Below are positions 8,733-19,462 of a DNA stretch of 64,000 nucleotides, piece after piece. Source of the stretch: Micromonospora kangleipakensis. GTDB lineage: Bacteria > Actinomycetota > Actinomycetes > Mycobacteriales > Micromonosporaceae. The number at the start of each line of letters is the position of its first letter. Position 1 is the first letter of the stretch. The notes under the pieces were generated by a model, which saw only the letters and a program-made list of their open reading frames with translations, did not search any database and was not told the origin of the DNA. Made by a program: the position numbers and the translations under genes. Location of the stretch: contig NZ_SHLD01000001.1 of assembly GCF_004217615.1 (NCBI RefSeq), forward strand, positions 186,001 to 250,000. Reading direction: 5' to 3'.

Positions 8733-9287
8733 TCAGGACGGGTCCGAACCTCCGGTGACCGAGGTGGCGCTGTCGGCGGACGCCCGAGCACCGGCGGAGG
8801 GTTCAAAAAGGTGGGCGAAGGCGGCCAGATTGGCGGTGGACTCGCCCCGCTTGACCCGCCACTCCCACTCGCGGCGGATCGCCGTGCCGAAGCCGATCTC
8901 CAGCATGCTGTCGAACGACTCGTCGGCGTAGGTCAGCACGGCGCCCAGCAGCCGATCCAGCTCGTCCTCGTCGATGCCGGCCAGGTTGACCCGGCCCGTG
9001 AGGTAGACGTCGCCGACCGTGTCGATGGAGAAGGAGACCCCGTACATCCGGGCGTTGCGCTGCAGCAGCCAGGCCCACAGCTCCTCGCGGCGCTCGTCCG
9101 GCTGGCGCATCACGAACGCCTCGACCCGCAACGCGTGCTCGCCGACGATCAGGTTGCAGATCGTCTTGAGCTTGTGCGTGCCCGGCAGGGTCACCGCGTA
9201 CGACCCCTCGCCGGTCGACTCCCAGTCCAGCTCACGCTCGGCGCAGACGGACTCGATGAGGGCGGCGACGTCGCTCCTACGGCTCAT
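8733..9287 (-). CDS. YbjN domain-containing protein
   Basis: About 184 residues with the YbjN / type III secretion chaperone-like fold: a helical start, then strands such as YAVTLPGTHKLKTICNLIVG and the RVNLAGIDEDELDRLLG helix. A short acidic/alanine tail ends the protein. It lies directly downstream of mshA on the same strand (39 bp), a pairing also recalled from mycobacteria (Rv0486-Rv0487). The biochemical role is unknown. The start could also be the GTG at 9296. Confidence 0.8.
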   Translation of the reverse strand: MSRRSDVAALIESVCAERELDWESTGEGSYAVTLPGTHKLKTICNLIVGEHALRVEAFVMRQPDERREELWAWLLQRNARMYGVSFSIDTVGDVYLTGRVNLAGIDEDELDRLLGAVLTYADESFDSMLEIGFGTAIRREWEWRVKRGESTANLAAFAHLFEPSAGARASADSATSVTGGSDPS

Positions 9288-9326
9288 CGGACCCACTTTA
9301 CGGCCGCACCGTCGCGCCCACCGGCC

Positions 9327-10691
9327 TCACCAGGAGCAGGAGAGCGCGGGGTCGGCGGCCAACCGGGCGGCGAGCCGGCTGCGGTGCTCGGTCATCGCCT
9401 CGCCGTAGACCGCCAGCAGGCCGGAGACCGTCCGGTGCCAGGAGAAGTTGCGGGCGTGCCGCTCGGCGCCCCGGCCCAGGGCCGCCCGGCGGAGCCGGTC
9501 CGGCAGCAGCCTGGCGAGCGTCCGGGCCCAGTCGACCGGGTCGTGGCCCTCGATCAGCACCCCGCTCACCCCGTCCCCGACGGCGGTGACCAGACCGCCC
9601 ACCGCGGCGGCCAGCACCGGCGTACCGCAGGCCTGGGCCTCCAGCGCGACCAGCCCGAACGACTCGTTGTACGACGGCACCGCGACCAGGTCGGCGGCCC
9701 GGTAGAGGGCGGGCAGGTCCTCGCCGGTCCGCGGCGGCAGGAAGCGCACCCGGTCGGCGACGTCGAGCGAGGCGGCCAGCTCGATCAGGGCGGTCGGCCG
9801 GTCCAGGCCGCTGCCGCTGGGGCCGCCGCAGATCACCACGGTCAGCTCGGCGGCGATCGCGGGATCCCGGTCGCGCAGCGCGGCCACGGCCCGGATCAGC
9901 ACGTCGGGCGCCTTGAGCGGCTGGATCCGGCCGACGAAGGCCACCACGTACCCGTGGGTGGGCAGCCCCAGCCGGCGGCGGGCGGCGAGCCGGGCGGCGT
10001 CCCGGTCCCCGACGGCCGGGCGGAACCGGTCCAGGTCGACGCCGGGCTCGACCACGGCGACCCGGTCCGGGTCGGCGTCGTACCGGTCGAGCAGGTCGCG
10101 GGCCTCGACCCGAGTGTTGGCGATCAGCCGGTCGGCCTCCGCGACCACCTGCTCCTCGCCGATGACCCGGGCCTTCGGCTCGGGCCGGTCCCCGGCGGCG
10201 AGCTGGGCGTTCTTGACCTTCGCCAGGGTGTGCGCGGTGTGCACCAGCGGCACGCCCCAGCGCTCCTTGGCCAGCCAGCCGACCTGCCCGGAGAGCCAGT
10301 AGTGCGAGTGGATCAGGTCGTAGTGGCCGGGTGGGCGGGACGCCTCGGCGCGGAGCACCCCGGCGGTGAACGCGCAGAGCTGCCCGGGCAACTCCTCCTT
10401 GGTGAGCCCTTCGAGCGGGCCGGAGGTGATGTGCCGGACGTGCACGCCGGGCGCCATCTCGACCACCGGGGGCAGGTCACCGGAGGTGGCCCGGGTGAAG
10501 ATCTCCACCTCGACGTCGGCCTCGGCCAGCCGGCGGGCGACCTCCAGGATGTACACGTTCATGCCCCCCGCGTCGCCCGTGCCGGGCTGGTCCAGGGGGG
10601 AGGTGTGCACGGAGAGGGTGGCGATGCGGCGGGGCCGGGGCCACGGCAGGGTGCCTCGCTGACGACCGACACCGGTGTGCAATTCCGCCAC
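9327..10691 (-). CDS. mshA: D-inositol-3-phosphate glycosyltransferase MshA
   Basis: 454 residues, a GT-B glycosyltransferase that joins N-acetylglucosamine from UDP-GlcNAc to 1L-myo-inositol-1-phosphate, the first step of mycothiol synthesis. Diagnostic segments are [20 protein letters not shown] near the N-terminus, [26 protein letters not shown], and the nucleotide-binding [20 protein letters not shown] near the C-terminus. The start is set at the GTG at 10691 ([11 protein letters not shown]), which has GAGGGAG seven bases upstream; a longer frame to a TTG at 10748 is less likely. MshD, which catalyses the last step, is at 46404. Confidence 0.94.
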   Translation of the reverse strand: MAELHTGVGRQRGTLPWPRPRRIATLSVHTSPLDQPGTGDAGGMNVYILEVARRLAEADVEVEIFTRATSGDLPPVVEMAPGVHVRHITSGPLEGLTKEELPGQLCAFTAGVLRAEASRPPGHYDLIHSHYWLSGQVGWLAKERWGVPLVHTAHTLAKVKNAQLAAGDRPEPKARVIGEEQVVAEADRLIANTRVEARDLLDRYDADPDRVAVVEPGVDLDRFRPAVGDRDAARLAARRRLGLPTHGYVVAFVGRIQPLKAPDVLIRAVAALRDRDPAIAAELTVVICGGPSGSGLDRPTALIELAASLDVADRVRFLPPRTGEDLPALYRAADLVAVPSYNESFGLVALEAQACGTPVLAAAVGGLVTAVGDGVSGVLIEGHDPVDWARTLARLLPDRLRRAALGRGAERHARNFSWHRTVSGLLAVYGEAMTEHRSRLAARLAADPALSCSW

Positions 10692-10862
10692 GTCCGCTCC
10701 CTCTGCCACGGTTGATGCCGTCCCGCACGACCGGCGCTTCTCGGTCAACCTCCACGCCGGATGTCATCTTCCCCATCGGGCTTTGGAAATGCGTGGCCCC
10801 GGGGCCCCGGCGTGACGGACCTCATCACCGCCGGGAACCACGACCGGGGGGAGAATGACCGG

Positions 10863-11630
10863 ATGACCTCAGTCGCGATCGTCACCGGGGCGTCCAGCGG
10901 GATCGGGGCGGCCACCGCCCGCCGGCTGGCCGCCGAGGGCTTCCACGTGCTCGCCGCCGCGCGGCGTACCGACCGGCTCGCCGGCCTGGTCGCCGAGATC
11001 GAGGCGGCGGGCGGGGCGGCGACCGCGGTGGCCTGCGACGTCACCTCCGACGAGTCGGTGGCCGGGCTGGCCGCGGCGGCCGCCGCCGCGCCCGGGCCGG
11101 TCACCCTGCTGGTCAACAACGCCGGCGGGGCCCGCGGCCTGGACCCGGTGGAGTCCGGCGCGGTGGGCGACTGGCAGTGGATGTACGACGTGAACGTGCT
11201 CGGCACGCTCCGGGTCACCCAGGCGCTGCTGCCGGCCCTGGAGGCCTCCGGCGCCGGCACCATCGTGATCGTCAGCTCCACCGCCGGCTTCACCGTCTAC
11301 GAGGGCGGGGGCGGCTACGCCGCCGCGAAGCACGCCCAGACCGCGATCGCCGGCACGCTGCGGCTGGAGCTCAGCGGGCGGCCGGTCCGGGTCATCGAGA
11401 TCGACCCCGGGATGGTGAAGACCGACGAGTTCGGCCTGGTCCGCTTCGGCGGCGACGCGGACCAGGCCGCCGCGGTCTACGCCGGGGTGGCCGAGCCGCT
11501 GGTCGCCGACGACGTCGCGGACTGCATCGCCTGGTGCGCCACCCGCCCGCACCACGTCAACGTGGACCGGCTGGTGGTGCGCCCGCTGGCCCAGGCCGCC
11601 CAGCACAAGGTGCACCGGGTGGGTCAGTGA
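10863..11630 (+). CDS. SDR-family NADP-dependent oxidoreductase
   Basis: 255 residues. Classical short-chain dehydrogenase: cofactor motif TGASSGIG (residues 8-15), NNAG, and catalytic Ser/Tyr/Lys in IVSS...YAAAKHA. Related to the YdfG type acting on small 3-hydroxy acids, but the substrate is uncertain. The ATG at 10863 follows a GGGGGGAGAA ribosome site. It is divergent from mshA, as is the equivalent SDR (Rv0484c) in mycobacteria. Its stop codon lies inside a copy of an intergenic repeat. Confidence 0.85.
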   Translation: MTSVAIVTGASSGIGAATARRLAAEGFHVLAAARRTDRLAGLVAEIEAAGGAATAVACDVTSDESVAGLAAAAAAAPGPVTLLVNNAGGARGLDPVESGAVGDWQWMYDVNVLGTLRVTQALLPALEASGAGTIVIVSSTAGFTVYEGGGGYAAAKHAQTAIAGTLRLELSGRPVRVIEIDPGMVKTDEFGLVRFGGDADQAAAVYAGVAEPLVADDVADCIAWCATRPHHVNVDRLVVRPLAQAAQHKVHRVGQ

Positions 11631-11675
11631 AGCGCGAGGAGTGAGCCGGGTTTGCGAGCCCCGCAGTCGCGAACC
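11627..11675 (+). repeat. Intergenic repeat copy A (GCGAGGAGTGAGCCGGG family)
   Basis: About 49 bp that begins on the stop codon of the SDR gene (GTGA) and ends just before the next gene. It matches the two tandem copies at 17946-18069 except for one inserted A and a TT for CC change. That change (TTGCG-AGCCC-CGCAG instead of CTGCG-AGCCC-CGCAG) keeps a small hairpin through a U-G pair, and an outer CGCGA/TCGCG pairing is also possible. Confidence 0.75.
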
Positions 11676-11687
11676 GAGGGCGCGCTG

Positions 11688-12467
11688 ATGAAGCCGGTGG
11701 GCGTGGTCACCCGGGGGACGACGAATCCGAACCGGCTGCGGCGGGTGGACAACTGGATCGTCGAGACCTGCGGGAACGCGCTGCGGTCGGCGGCCGACCC
11801 GCTGGTGGTCGACCTGGGCTACGGCGCCACCCCCGTCACCGCCGTCGAGCTGCGGGCCCGGCTGGCGGCCGGGGTCCGCGCCGACGTCCGGGTGGTCGGG
11901 CTGGAGATCGAGCCGGTACGCGTCGCCGCCGCCCAGCCGGCCGCCGACCCGCCCGGCCTGACCTTCGCCCGGGGCGGCTTCGAGCTGGCCGGCCTGCGCC
12001 CCGCCCTGGTCCGCGCGTTCAACGTGCTGCGCCAGTACGACGAGGGCGAGGTCGCCGACGCCTGGCGTACGGTCACCGCCCGGCTCGCCCCGGGCGGGCT
12101 GCTGGTCGAGGGAACCTGCGACGAGCTGGGCCGGCTCGGCAGCTGGGTGCTGCTCGACGCGGCCGGCCCCCGCACGCTGACCCTGGCGGCTCGCCTGGCG
12201 ACGCTGGAGAGCCCCGCCCAGCTCGCCGAGCGGCTGCCCAAGGCGCTGATCCACCGCAACGTCCCCGGCGAACGCATCCACGACCTGATCCGGGCCCTCG
12301 ACGACGCCTGGCAGGCCGCCGCCGGCTACGCCACCTTCGGCCCCCGCCACCGCTGGCTGCAGACGGTCCGCGCCGTCCGCGCCTCAGGCTGGCCCATCCT
12401 CAACCACCCCCGCCGCTGGCGCCGGGGCGAACTCACCCTCCCCTGGCCCGCCATCTCCCCCACCTGA
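11688..12467 (+). CDS. SAM-dependent methyltransferase-like protein
   Basis: About 259 residues. A Rossmann-like methyltransferase core is suggested by VVDLGYGATPVTAVEL (motif I, about residues 42-57), VVGLEIEPVRV (acidic end of strand 2) and the ARLAPGGLLVEGTCDE region (motif III-like). No acceptor-specific motif is recognised. ATG at 11688 chosen; it follows repeat copy A closely. Downstream are a palindromic element and convergent murB. Confidence 0.7.
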   Translation: MKPVGVVTRGTTNPNRLRRVDNWIVETCGNALRSAADPLVVDLGYGATPVTAVELRARLAAGVRADVRVVGLEIEPVRVAAAQPAADPPGLTFARGGFELAGLRPALVRAFNVLRQYDEGEVADAWRTVTARLAPGGLLVEGTCDELGRLGSWVLLDAAGPRTLTLAARLATLESPAQLAERLPKALIHRNVPGERIHDLIRALDDAWQAAAGYATFGPRHRWLQTVRAVRASGWPILNHPRRWRRGELTLPWPAISPT

Positions 12468-12487
12468 CCCCCCGCCCCCACCCCGGG

Positions 12488-12554
12488 GATCTTGCACTCG
12501 GGGCCCTCAATTTGCCCCCTGTGTCCGCTTTTCCCGGACACCAAGTGCAAGATC
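12488..12554. repeat. 67-bp nested palindrome between convergent genes
   Basis: Outer arms GATCTTGCACT (12488-12498) and AGTGCAAGATC (12544-12554) enclose an inner hairpin TGTCCG (12522-12527) / CGGACA (12535-12540). It separates the convergent methyltransferase and murB genes, so it may terminate both. The clean terminal inverted repeats also suit a miniature mobile or intergenic repeat. Only one copy is seen here. Confidence 0.7.
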
Positions 12555-12579
12555 GCGGGAGGGTGGGGGTCAGTGGGGG

Positions 12580-13680
12580 TCAGATGGTGCAGCTGATGAG
12601 GACGGGTTCGGGGTGGAGGGTGACGCCGAAGCGGTCGTGGACGGCGTCGCGGATCTCGCGGGCCAGGGCGACCAGGGCCGCAGTGCTGGCGGTGCCGCCG
12701 CGGTTGGTGAGGGCGAGGGTGTGCTTGCTGGAGATGGCGACGCCCTCCGGGCCGGAGTGGCCCCTGGCGAAGCCGGCCTTCTCGATCAGCCAGGCGGCGC
12801 TGACCTTGACCACGTCGCCGGCCCCCGGCCAGGAGGGCGGCTCGCCGAGGTCGGCGGCGCGCTCCCGGAGCAGCTCGTACGCCTCGCGTTCCAGCACCGG
12901 GTTGGTGAAGAAGGAGCCGACCGACCAGGTGTCCGGGTCGGCGGCGTCGAGCACCATGCCCTTGCCGGCGCGCAGCCGCAGCACGGTCGCGCGGGCGTCG
13001 GCCAGCGGCACCTGGTCACCCACCTCGACGCCGAGCGCCCGGGCCAGCTCGGCGTAGCGCACCGGGCCGGAGAGCGGCGAGCGGGTCAGCCGGAAGTCGA
13101 CGGAGAGCACCACCCAGCGGTCGCTGTACTTGAAGATGCTGCCCCGGTACGCGAACCCGCAGTCCGCCGCGTCGATCCGGCCGACGCTGCCGTCGGTGCG
13201 GTCGTACACCTGGACACCGGTGATGGTCTCCGCGACCTCCTGGCCGTACGCCCCGACGTTCTGGATCGGGGTCGCGCCGGCCGAGCCCGGGATGCCGGAG
13301 AGGCATTCCAGCCCCGACCAGCCGTTGGCCACGGTGGCGGCGACCAGTTCGTCCCAGGGCTCGCCGGCCTCGACGCGTACGGTGACCGTCTCGGCGTCCT
13401 CGGCGACCACCCGGAGCCCCCGGGAACGGACCAGGACCACCGTGCCGGGGAAGCCCTGGTCGCCGATGACCACGTTGCTGCCGCCAGCGAGGATCAGGAC
13501 CGGCTGGTCCCGCCGCTCCGCCTCCTGCACCTTATGTACGATTTCCTCGGCGCTGGTAGCGGTCTCCAACCGTCGGGCGGCGCCACCGAGTCGGAGCGTG
13601 GTGTATCTCGCCAGGTTGGCCGGGTCGGTCGGGTCGGTCGGGTCGGCTCCGGTCGTCGGTTCGGCGTAGACGTCTGACAC
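12580..13680 (-). CDS. murB: UDP-N-acetylenolpyruvoylglucosamine reductase
   Basis: 366 residues. MurB reduces UDP-GlcNAc-enolpyruvate to UDP-MurNAc in peptidoglycan synthesis, using FAD and NADPH. Seen: FAD-binding AGGSNVVIGD, SGIPGSAGATPIQNVGAYGQ, YRGSIFK, the general-acid serine in SVGSFFTNPV and the C-terminal glutamate in LHPEPVLIS. The GTG at 13680 starts the family-like N-terminus (VSDVYAEP), and TAGGGT ends seven bases before it, which suggests a leaderless transcript. An upstream extension to 13890 is rejected because it overlaps the promoter and the divergent gene. Confidence 0.93.
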   Translation of the reverse strand: MSDVYAEPTTGADPTDPTDPANLARYTTLRLGGAARRLETATSAEEIVHKVQEAERRDQPVLILAGGSNVVIGDQGFPGTVVLVRSRGLRVVAEDAETVTVRVEAGEPWDELVAATVANGWSGLECLSGIPGSAGATPIQNVGAYGQEVAETITGVQVYDRTDGSVGRIDAADCGFAYRGSIFKYSDRWVVLSVDFRLTRSPLSGPVRYAELARALGVEVGDQVPLADARATVLRLRAGKGMVLDAADPDTWSVGSFFTNPVLEREAYELLRERAADLGEPPSWPGAGDVVKVSAAWLIEKAGFARGHSGPEGVAISSKHTLALTNRGGTASTAALVALAREIRDAVHDRFGVTLHPEPVLISCTI

Positions 13681-13750
13681 GCCTTTCACCCTAGGCTGAG
13701 GGGTAGCCGCGGCACCCACCGGTGGCCCGGTCACCCCCGGGAGGATTGCG

Positions 13751-14506
13751 ATGAGCAGACTGCACGGCACCAAGGACTTCTGGATCGGCGCGCTGCGGAC
13801 CGAGGGTCCCGCCTTCGCCGCCGCCGTCGCCGAGGCGCCGCCGGAGACACCGGTGCTCTCCTGTCCTGGCTGGACGGTCTCCGACCTCACTCTCCACCTC
13901 GCCGGCGTCTACCACTGGGTTTCCTCCTTCGTCGCCGCCGGCTCGACCAACCCGCCCGCCCGGCCGACCGGCGAGCCGCCCGCCGGGGTCACCCCGCTCC
14001 AGCTCTGGCAGCACGGCTACGACCAGCTGATGACCATCTTCGAGGGCCTGGACCCGGAGGCGCCGGCGTGGAACTGGGCGCCGCAGCCGAAGAAGGCGGG
14101 CTTCTGGCCGCGCCGGTTGGCGCACGAGACGGCGGTGCACCGGTGGGACGCCCAGCTCGCCATAGCCGCGGGCGGGCCGATCGAGGCGAAGCTCGCCGCC
14201 GACGGGGTGAGCGAGGTGCTGGACACCTGGCTGCCGGCGGGCCGGCGGCGGACGCCCGGCCATTGGCACGGGGTGGTGCAGCTGACCGCCGCCGACGCCG
14301 CCCAGGACTGGTACCTGCGGCTGCGCGGTGAGGGGGTGGCGCTGCTGGACACCGCCACCGTCTTCGGCCACGAGGACCACCACGCCCGCGCCCAGGTCAC
14401 CGCGACCGCCAGCGACCTGCTGCTCGCGCTCTGGGGCCGGGTCAGCTTCGACACCCTCGGGGTGACCGGCGACCGCAGCCTGCTCGACGGCCTGCGGGTC
14501 GGGTGA
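13751..14506 (+). CDS. Maleylpyruvate isomerase-family, probably mycothiol-dependent enzyme
   Basis: 251 residues with the DinB-like four-helix metal-binding fold of the MDMPI family: SCPGWTVSDLTLHLAGVYHW at the N-terminus and the metal-ligand helix HETAVHRWDAQLA (about residues 126-138), then a C-terminal SCP2-like domain. Family members use mycothiol as cofactor for isomerisation or conjugation; MshA and MshD in the same window make that cofactor available. The actual substrate is unknown. ATG at 13751 has GGGAGG upstream. Ends at a strong hairpin. Confidence 0.82.
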   Translation: MSRLHGTKDFWIGALRTEGPAFAAAVAEAPPETPVLSCPGWTVSDLTLHLAGVYHWVSSFVAAGSTNPPARPTGEPPAGVTPLQLWQHGYDQLMTIFEGLDPEAPAWNWAPQPKKAGFWPRRLAHETAVHRWDAQLAIAAGGPIEAKLAADGVSEVLDTWLPAGRRRTPGHWHGVVQLTAADAAQDWYLRLRGEGVALLDTATVFGHEDHHARAQVTATASDLLLALWGRVSFDTLGVTGDRSLLDGLRVG

Positions 14507-14553
14507 GCCGACGGCCCCGGCGCCCGGCCGGGGCACGCGCGACGCCTCGCGAA

Positions 14554-14587
14554 AAGAGTGGCCTTCCCCCGCCGGAAGGCCACTCTT
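14554..14587 (+). terminator. Hairpin terminator before the ceb-like operon
   Basis: A 14-bp perfect stem (AAGAGTGGCCTTCC / GGAAGGCCACTCTT) with a six-base loop, preceded by GAAA. It insulates the MDMPI gene from the sugar operon. Confidence 0.85.
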
Positions 14588-14625
14588 CGCCGTTTCCGGG
14601 CGCGCCCCGGGAACTCCGACCCCTC

Positions 14626-14696
14626 TTGACAAGGGTCTGAGAGCGCTCTCTTGACAGAAATTGAGGCAGGCACCACTCTTTCGTGAGAGCGCTCTC
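14626..14696 (+). promoter_or_regulatory. Promoter with two LacI-type operators for the ceb-like operon
   Basis: Two identical 12-bp palindromes GAGAGCGCTCTC lie at 14639-14650 and 14685-14696 (46 bp apart), within identical 14-mers TGAGAGCGCTCTCT. TTGACA elements occur at 14626-14631 and 14651-14656; the second abuts the first operator, and the second operator lies just past the expected transcription start. The centre AGCGCT is typical of LacI-family sites, such as the CebR box recalled as TGGGAGCGCTCCCA in Streptomyces. The likely repressor is the LacI gene at 19463. Confidence 0.82.
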
Positions 14697-14751
14697 TGAG
14701 TCAACGAACCACTCTCCACCACCCGGACGACCTAGAGGGGTCAGATAAGAG

Positions 14752-16062
14752 ATGGCTACCTTCACGCGCCGCCGCCTGGCGGCGGTGGCCCTCGCCGCCA
14801 CCACCGCGCTGCTCGGCACCACCGCCTGCGGCGGCGGGGACGACAAGTCCGCCGCCGACGGGCCGATCACGCTCACGGTCGACGTCTTCGGCCAGTTCGG
14901 CTACGACGAGCTGTACAAGGAGTACATGGCCAGCCACCCCGACGTGAAGATCGTTGAGCGGGGCACCGGCAGCAACCTCGACGAGTACTCGCCGAAGCTC
15001 ACCCAGTGGCTGGCCGCGGGGAAGGGCGCCGGCGACATCGTCGCCATCGAGGAGGGCCTGCTGGTCGAGTACAAGGCCAACCCGCAGAACTTCGTCAACC
15101 TGCTGGACCACGGCGCCGCCGACCTCAAGGGCAACTTCCTCGAGTGGAAGTGGAACCAGGGCCTGACCGCCGACGGCAAGCAGCTGATCGGCCTCGGCAC
15201 CGACGTCGGCGGCATGGCGATGTGCTACCGCAAGGACCTCTTCGCCAAGGCCGGGCTGCCCACCGACCGGGACGCGGTCTCCAAGCTCTGGCCGACCTGG
15301 CAGGACTACATCAAGGTCGGCGAGCAGTTCAAGGCGAAGAACACCGGCGCGTCGTTCCTGGACGCGGCGACCAACACCTTCAACACCATCCTGCTCCAGT
15401 CCGCCGGCAACGCGCAGGGCTACAGCTACTACGACACCAGCAACAACCTGGTGGTCGACAGCAACCCGGCCGTCAAGCAGGCGTACGACACCACGATGGA
15501 CATCGTCGACTCCGGCCTCTCCGGCAAGTACGGCTCCTGGTCCGAGGAGTGGGTGTCGGCGTTCAAGCAGTCGAAGTTCGCCACCATCGCCTGCCCGGCC
15601 TGGATGACCGGGGTCATCGAGGGCAACGCCGGCCCCGGCGCCAAGGGCAAGTGGGACATCGCGCAGGTGCCCGGCAACGGCGGCAACTGGGGCGGCTCCT
15701 TCCTCGCCGTGCCGAAGCAGAGCAAGCACCAGGCCGAGGCGATCGAGCTGGCAAAGTTCCTGACCAGCGCCAAGGGCCAGATCGGCGCCTTCAGGGCCAA
15801 GGGCCCGCTGCCGTCCTCGCCGCAGGCGCTCGAGGACCCGGCGATCGTCGACTCCAAGAACGCGTACTTCTCGGACGCGCCGGTCGGCAAGATCTTCGCC
15901 ACCGGGGCCAAGAGCCTGAAGCCGGTCTACATGGGCCCGAAGAACCAGGCCGTCCGGACCGAGGTGGAGAACGCGGTCCGCACCGTGGAGCTGGGGCAGC
16001 GCAGCCCCGAGCAGGGCTGGACCGACGCGGTGAACAACGCCAAGAAGGCCGCCGCCAAGTAG
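14752..16062 (+). CDS. cebE: Sugar ABC transporter substrate-binding lipoprotein (CebE-like)
   Basis: 436 residues. Signal peptide with a twin-arginine-like TRRRLA start and a lipobox-type end at Cys26 (GTTAC), then a family 1 solute-binding protein. Together with two permeases, a GH1 beta-glucosidase and a LacI regulator this matches the cebEFG-bglC-cebR layout for cellobiose uptake, but binding specificity is inferred from context. No ATPase gene is in the cluster; CebEFG-type importers share the general MsiK ATPase encoded elsewhere. Expression is probably repressed through the two operators upstream. Confidence 0.85.
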   Translation: MATFTRRRLAAVALAATTALLGTTACGGGDDKSAADGPITLTVDVFGQFGYDELYKEYMASHPDVKIVERGTGSNLDEYSPKLTQWLAAGKGAGDIVAIEEGLLVEYKANPQNFVNLLDHGAADLKGNFLEWKWNQGLTADGKQLIGLGTDVGGMAMCYRKDLFAKAGLPTDRDAVSKLWPTWQDYIKVGEQFKAKNTGASFLDAATNTFNTILLQSAGNAQGYSYYDTSNNLVVDSNPAVKQAYDTTMDIVDSGLSGKYGSWSEEWVSAFKQSKFATIACPAWMTGVIEGNAGPGAKGKWDIAQVPGNGGNWGGSFLAVPKQSKHQAEAIELAKFLTSAKGQIGAFRAKGPLPSSPQALEDPAIVDSKNAYFSDAPVGKIFATGAKSLKPVYMGPKNQAVRTEVENAVRTVELGQRSPEQGWTDAVNNAKKAAAK

Positions 16063-16135
16063 CCCGAGCAGCCAGGCGTGCGGGCGGGCCCCGGCGACGG
16101 GGTACCGCCCGCACGGCGGAAAGGAGTCACGGGCC

Positions 16136-17116
16136 ATGGCCGTCCAGCTCGACGCCCGGCCGCCGGTCGCACCGGCGCCCCCCCGCCCCTCCCGGGCCGC
16201 CCGGCTCAGCCGGTTCGACACCCGGTACTCGCCCTACCTCTACATCGCCCCGTTCTTCCTGCTCTTCGGGGTGTTCGGGAGCTACCCGCTGATCTACACC
16301 TTCTGGGTCTCGCTGCACGACTGGGACCTGCTCGGCGCCGAGCACACGTTCATCGGATTCGACAACTACACCCAGCTGCTGGCCGACCCGGACTTCTGGC
16401 ACTCGGTGGTCAACACCCTCGGCATCTTCGTCATCTCCACCGTCCCGCAGCTGCTCCTCGCGCTCTGGCTGGCCAACCTGCTCAACCGCCAGCTCCGGGC
16501 CCGAACCACCTGGCGGATGGCGGTGCTGATCCCGAACGTCACCTCGACGGCCGCCGTGGCGATCGTCTTCGCCGTGCTCTTCGGCCGCGAGTTCGGCATG
16601 ATCAACTGGCTGCTCGACCTTGTCGGCGTCGACGCGATCGACTGGAAGGCGAACCGGTTCGCGGCGTGGACCGCGATCTCGGCGATGGTCGACTGGCGGT
16701 GGACCGGCTACAACGCGCTGATCTTCCTGGCCGCCATGCAGGCCATCCCGCGCGACCTGTACGAGTCGGCCTCGATCGACGGCGCCGGCCGGTCCCGGCA
16801 GTTCTGGTCGATCACCGTGCCGCTGCTCAAGCCGACGATCGTCTTCGCGGTGATCATCTCCACCATCGGCGGCCTCCAGCTCTTCACCGAGCCCCGCCTC
16901 TTCAACTCCGGCACCAACGCGATCCGCGGCGGCCCGCTGCGCGAGTCGCAGACGGTGACCATGTACATGTTCGAGAACGCCTTCGCGCCGCACTACAACT
17001 TCGGCTACGGCTCGGCGATCGCCTGGCTGCTCTTCGCGCTGATCGCGGTGGTCGCGGCCGGCAACGTACTGCTCCTGCGCCGGCTCGGCGGCGGCGTCCG
17101 GAAGGAGGGCGACTGA
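16136..17116 (+). CDS. cebF: Sugar ABC transporter permease (CebF-like)
   Basis: 326 residues with six membrane helices and the MalF-type inner-membrane permease loop (ESASIDGAGRSRQFWSITVPLL, the EAA motif that contacts the ATPase). AAGGAG precedes the ATG at 16136. The stop TGA overlaps the ATG of the next permease by one base, so the two are translationally coupled. Confidence 0.88.
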   Translation: MAVQLDARPPVAPAPPRPSRAARLSRFDTRYSPYLYIAPFFLLFGVFGSYPLIYTFWVSLHDWDLLGAEHTFIGFDNYTQLLADPDFWHSVVNTLGIFVISTVPQLLLALWLANLLNRQLRARTTWRMAVLIPNVTSTAAVAIVFAVLFGREFGMINWLLDLVGVDAIDWKANRFAAWTAISAMVDWRWTGYNALIFLAAMQAIPRDLYESASIDGAGRSRQFWSITVPLLKPTIVFAVIISTIGGLQLFTEPRLFNSGTNAIRGGPLRESQTVTMYMFENAFAPHYNFGYGSAIAWLLFALIAVVAAGNVLLLRRLGGGVRKEGD

Positions 17117-17945
17117 TGTCCCGGATCTGGTCGGCCGGCCGGCTCACGTACCTGGCGCTGACCCTCACGGCCTTCCTGTCGATCTTCCCGATCTACTGGA
17201 TGTTCGTGGTGGCCAGCCGGACCAGCGACGCGATGGGGCAGGTGCCGCCGCCGGTCACCCCGGGCGGCAGCCTCGGCGCCAACATCGCCCGGCTGTTCGA
17301 GAACACCGACGCGTACTTCCTCACCGGTCTGATCAACTCGGCGATCGTGGCCGGCACGGTCACCGTCTCGGTGGTCTTCTTCTCCACGCTCGCCGGGTTC
17401 GCCTTCGCGAAGCTGCGCTTCCGCGGACGAAACGCCCTGCTGCTGGTCATCGTCGCCACCATGATGGTGCCCACCCAGCTCGGCGTCATCCCGCTGTACA
17501 TGCTGATGACGAAGCTGAACTGGAACGACCGGCTGCCGGCGGTGATCGTGCCGGCCCTGGTCACCGGGTTCGGGGTGTTCATGATGCGCCAGTACGCGGG
17601 CCAGGCGGTCAGCACCGAGCTGATCGAGGCCGCCCGAATGGACGGCTGCAACACGGCGCGGATCTACTTCCACGTGGTGCTGCCCGCGCTGCGCCCGGCC
17701 GCCGCCGTGCTCGGCCTGCTCACCTTCATGACCACCTGGAACGACTTCCTCTGGCCGTACGCCGTCCTCAACGACCCGGAGAACCCCACCGTGCAGCTCT
17801 CCCTGCGGGCCCTCTCCGACGGCTACTACCAGGACATGTCACAGGTGTTCACCGGGACGGCGATCGCCACCCTTCCCCTGTTGCTGGTCTTCATCGTGTT
17901 CGGCCGCCAGATCATCGGCGGCATCATGGAAGGTGCGGTCAAGGC

Positions 17946-17949
<4 letters not shown>
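17116..17949 (+). CDS. cebG: Sugar ABC transporter permease (CebG-like)
   Basis: 277 residues, six membrane helices, MalG-type, with the EAA loop EAARMDGCNTARIYFHVVLPAL (about residues 174-195). The start ATG overlaps the preceding stop (TGATG) and has GGAGG upstream. The TGA stop lies at the first bases of the tandem intergenic repeat that separates it from the glucosidase. Confidence 0.88.
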
Positions 17950-19449
<1,500 letters not shown>

Positions 19450-19462
19450 CGAGGTGGTGGGG

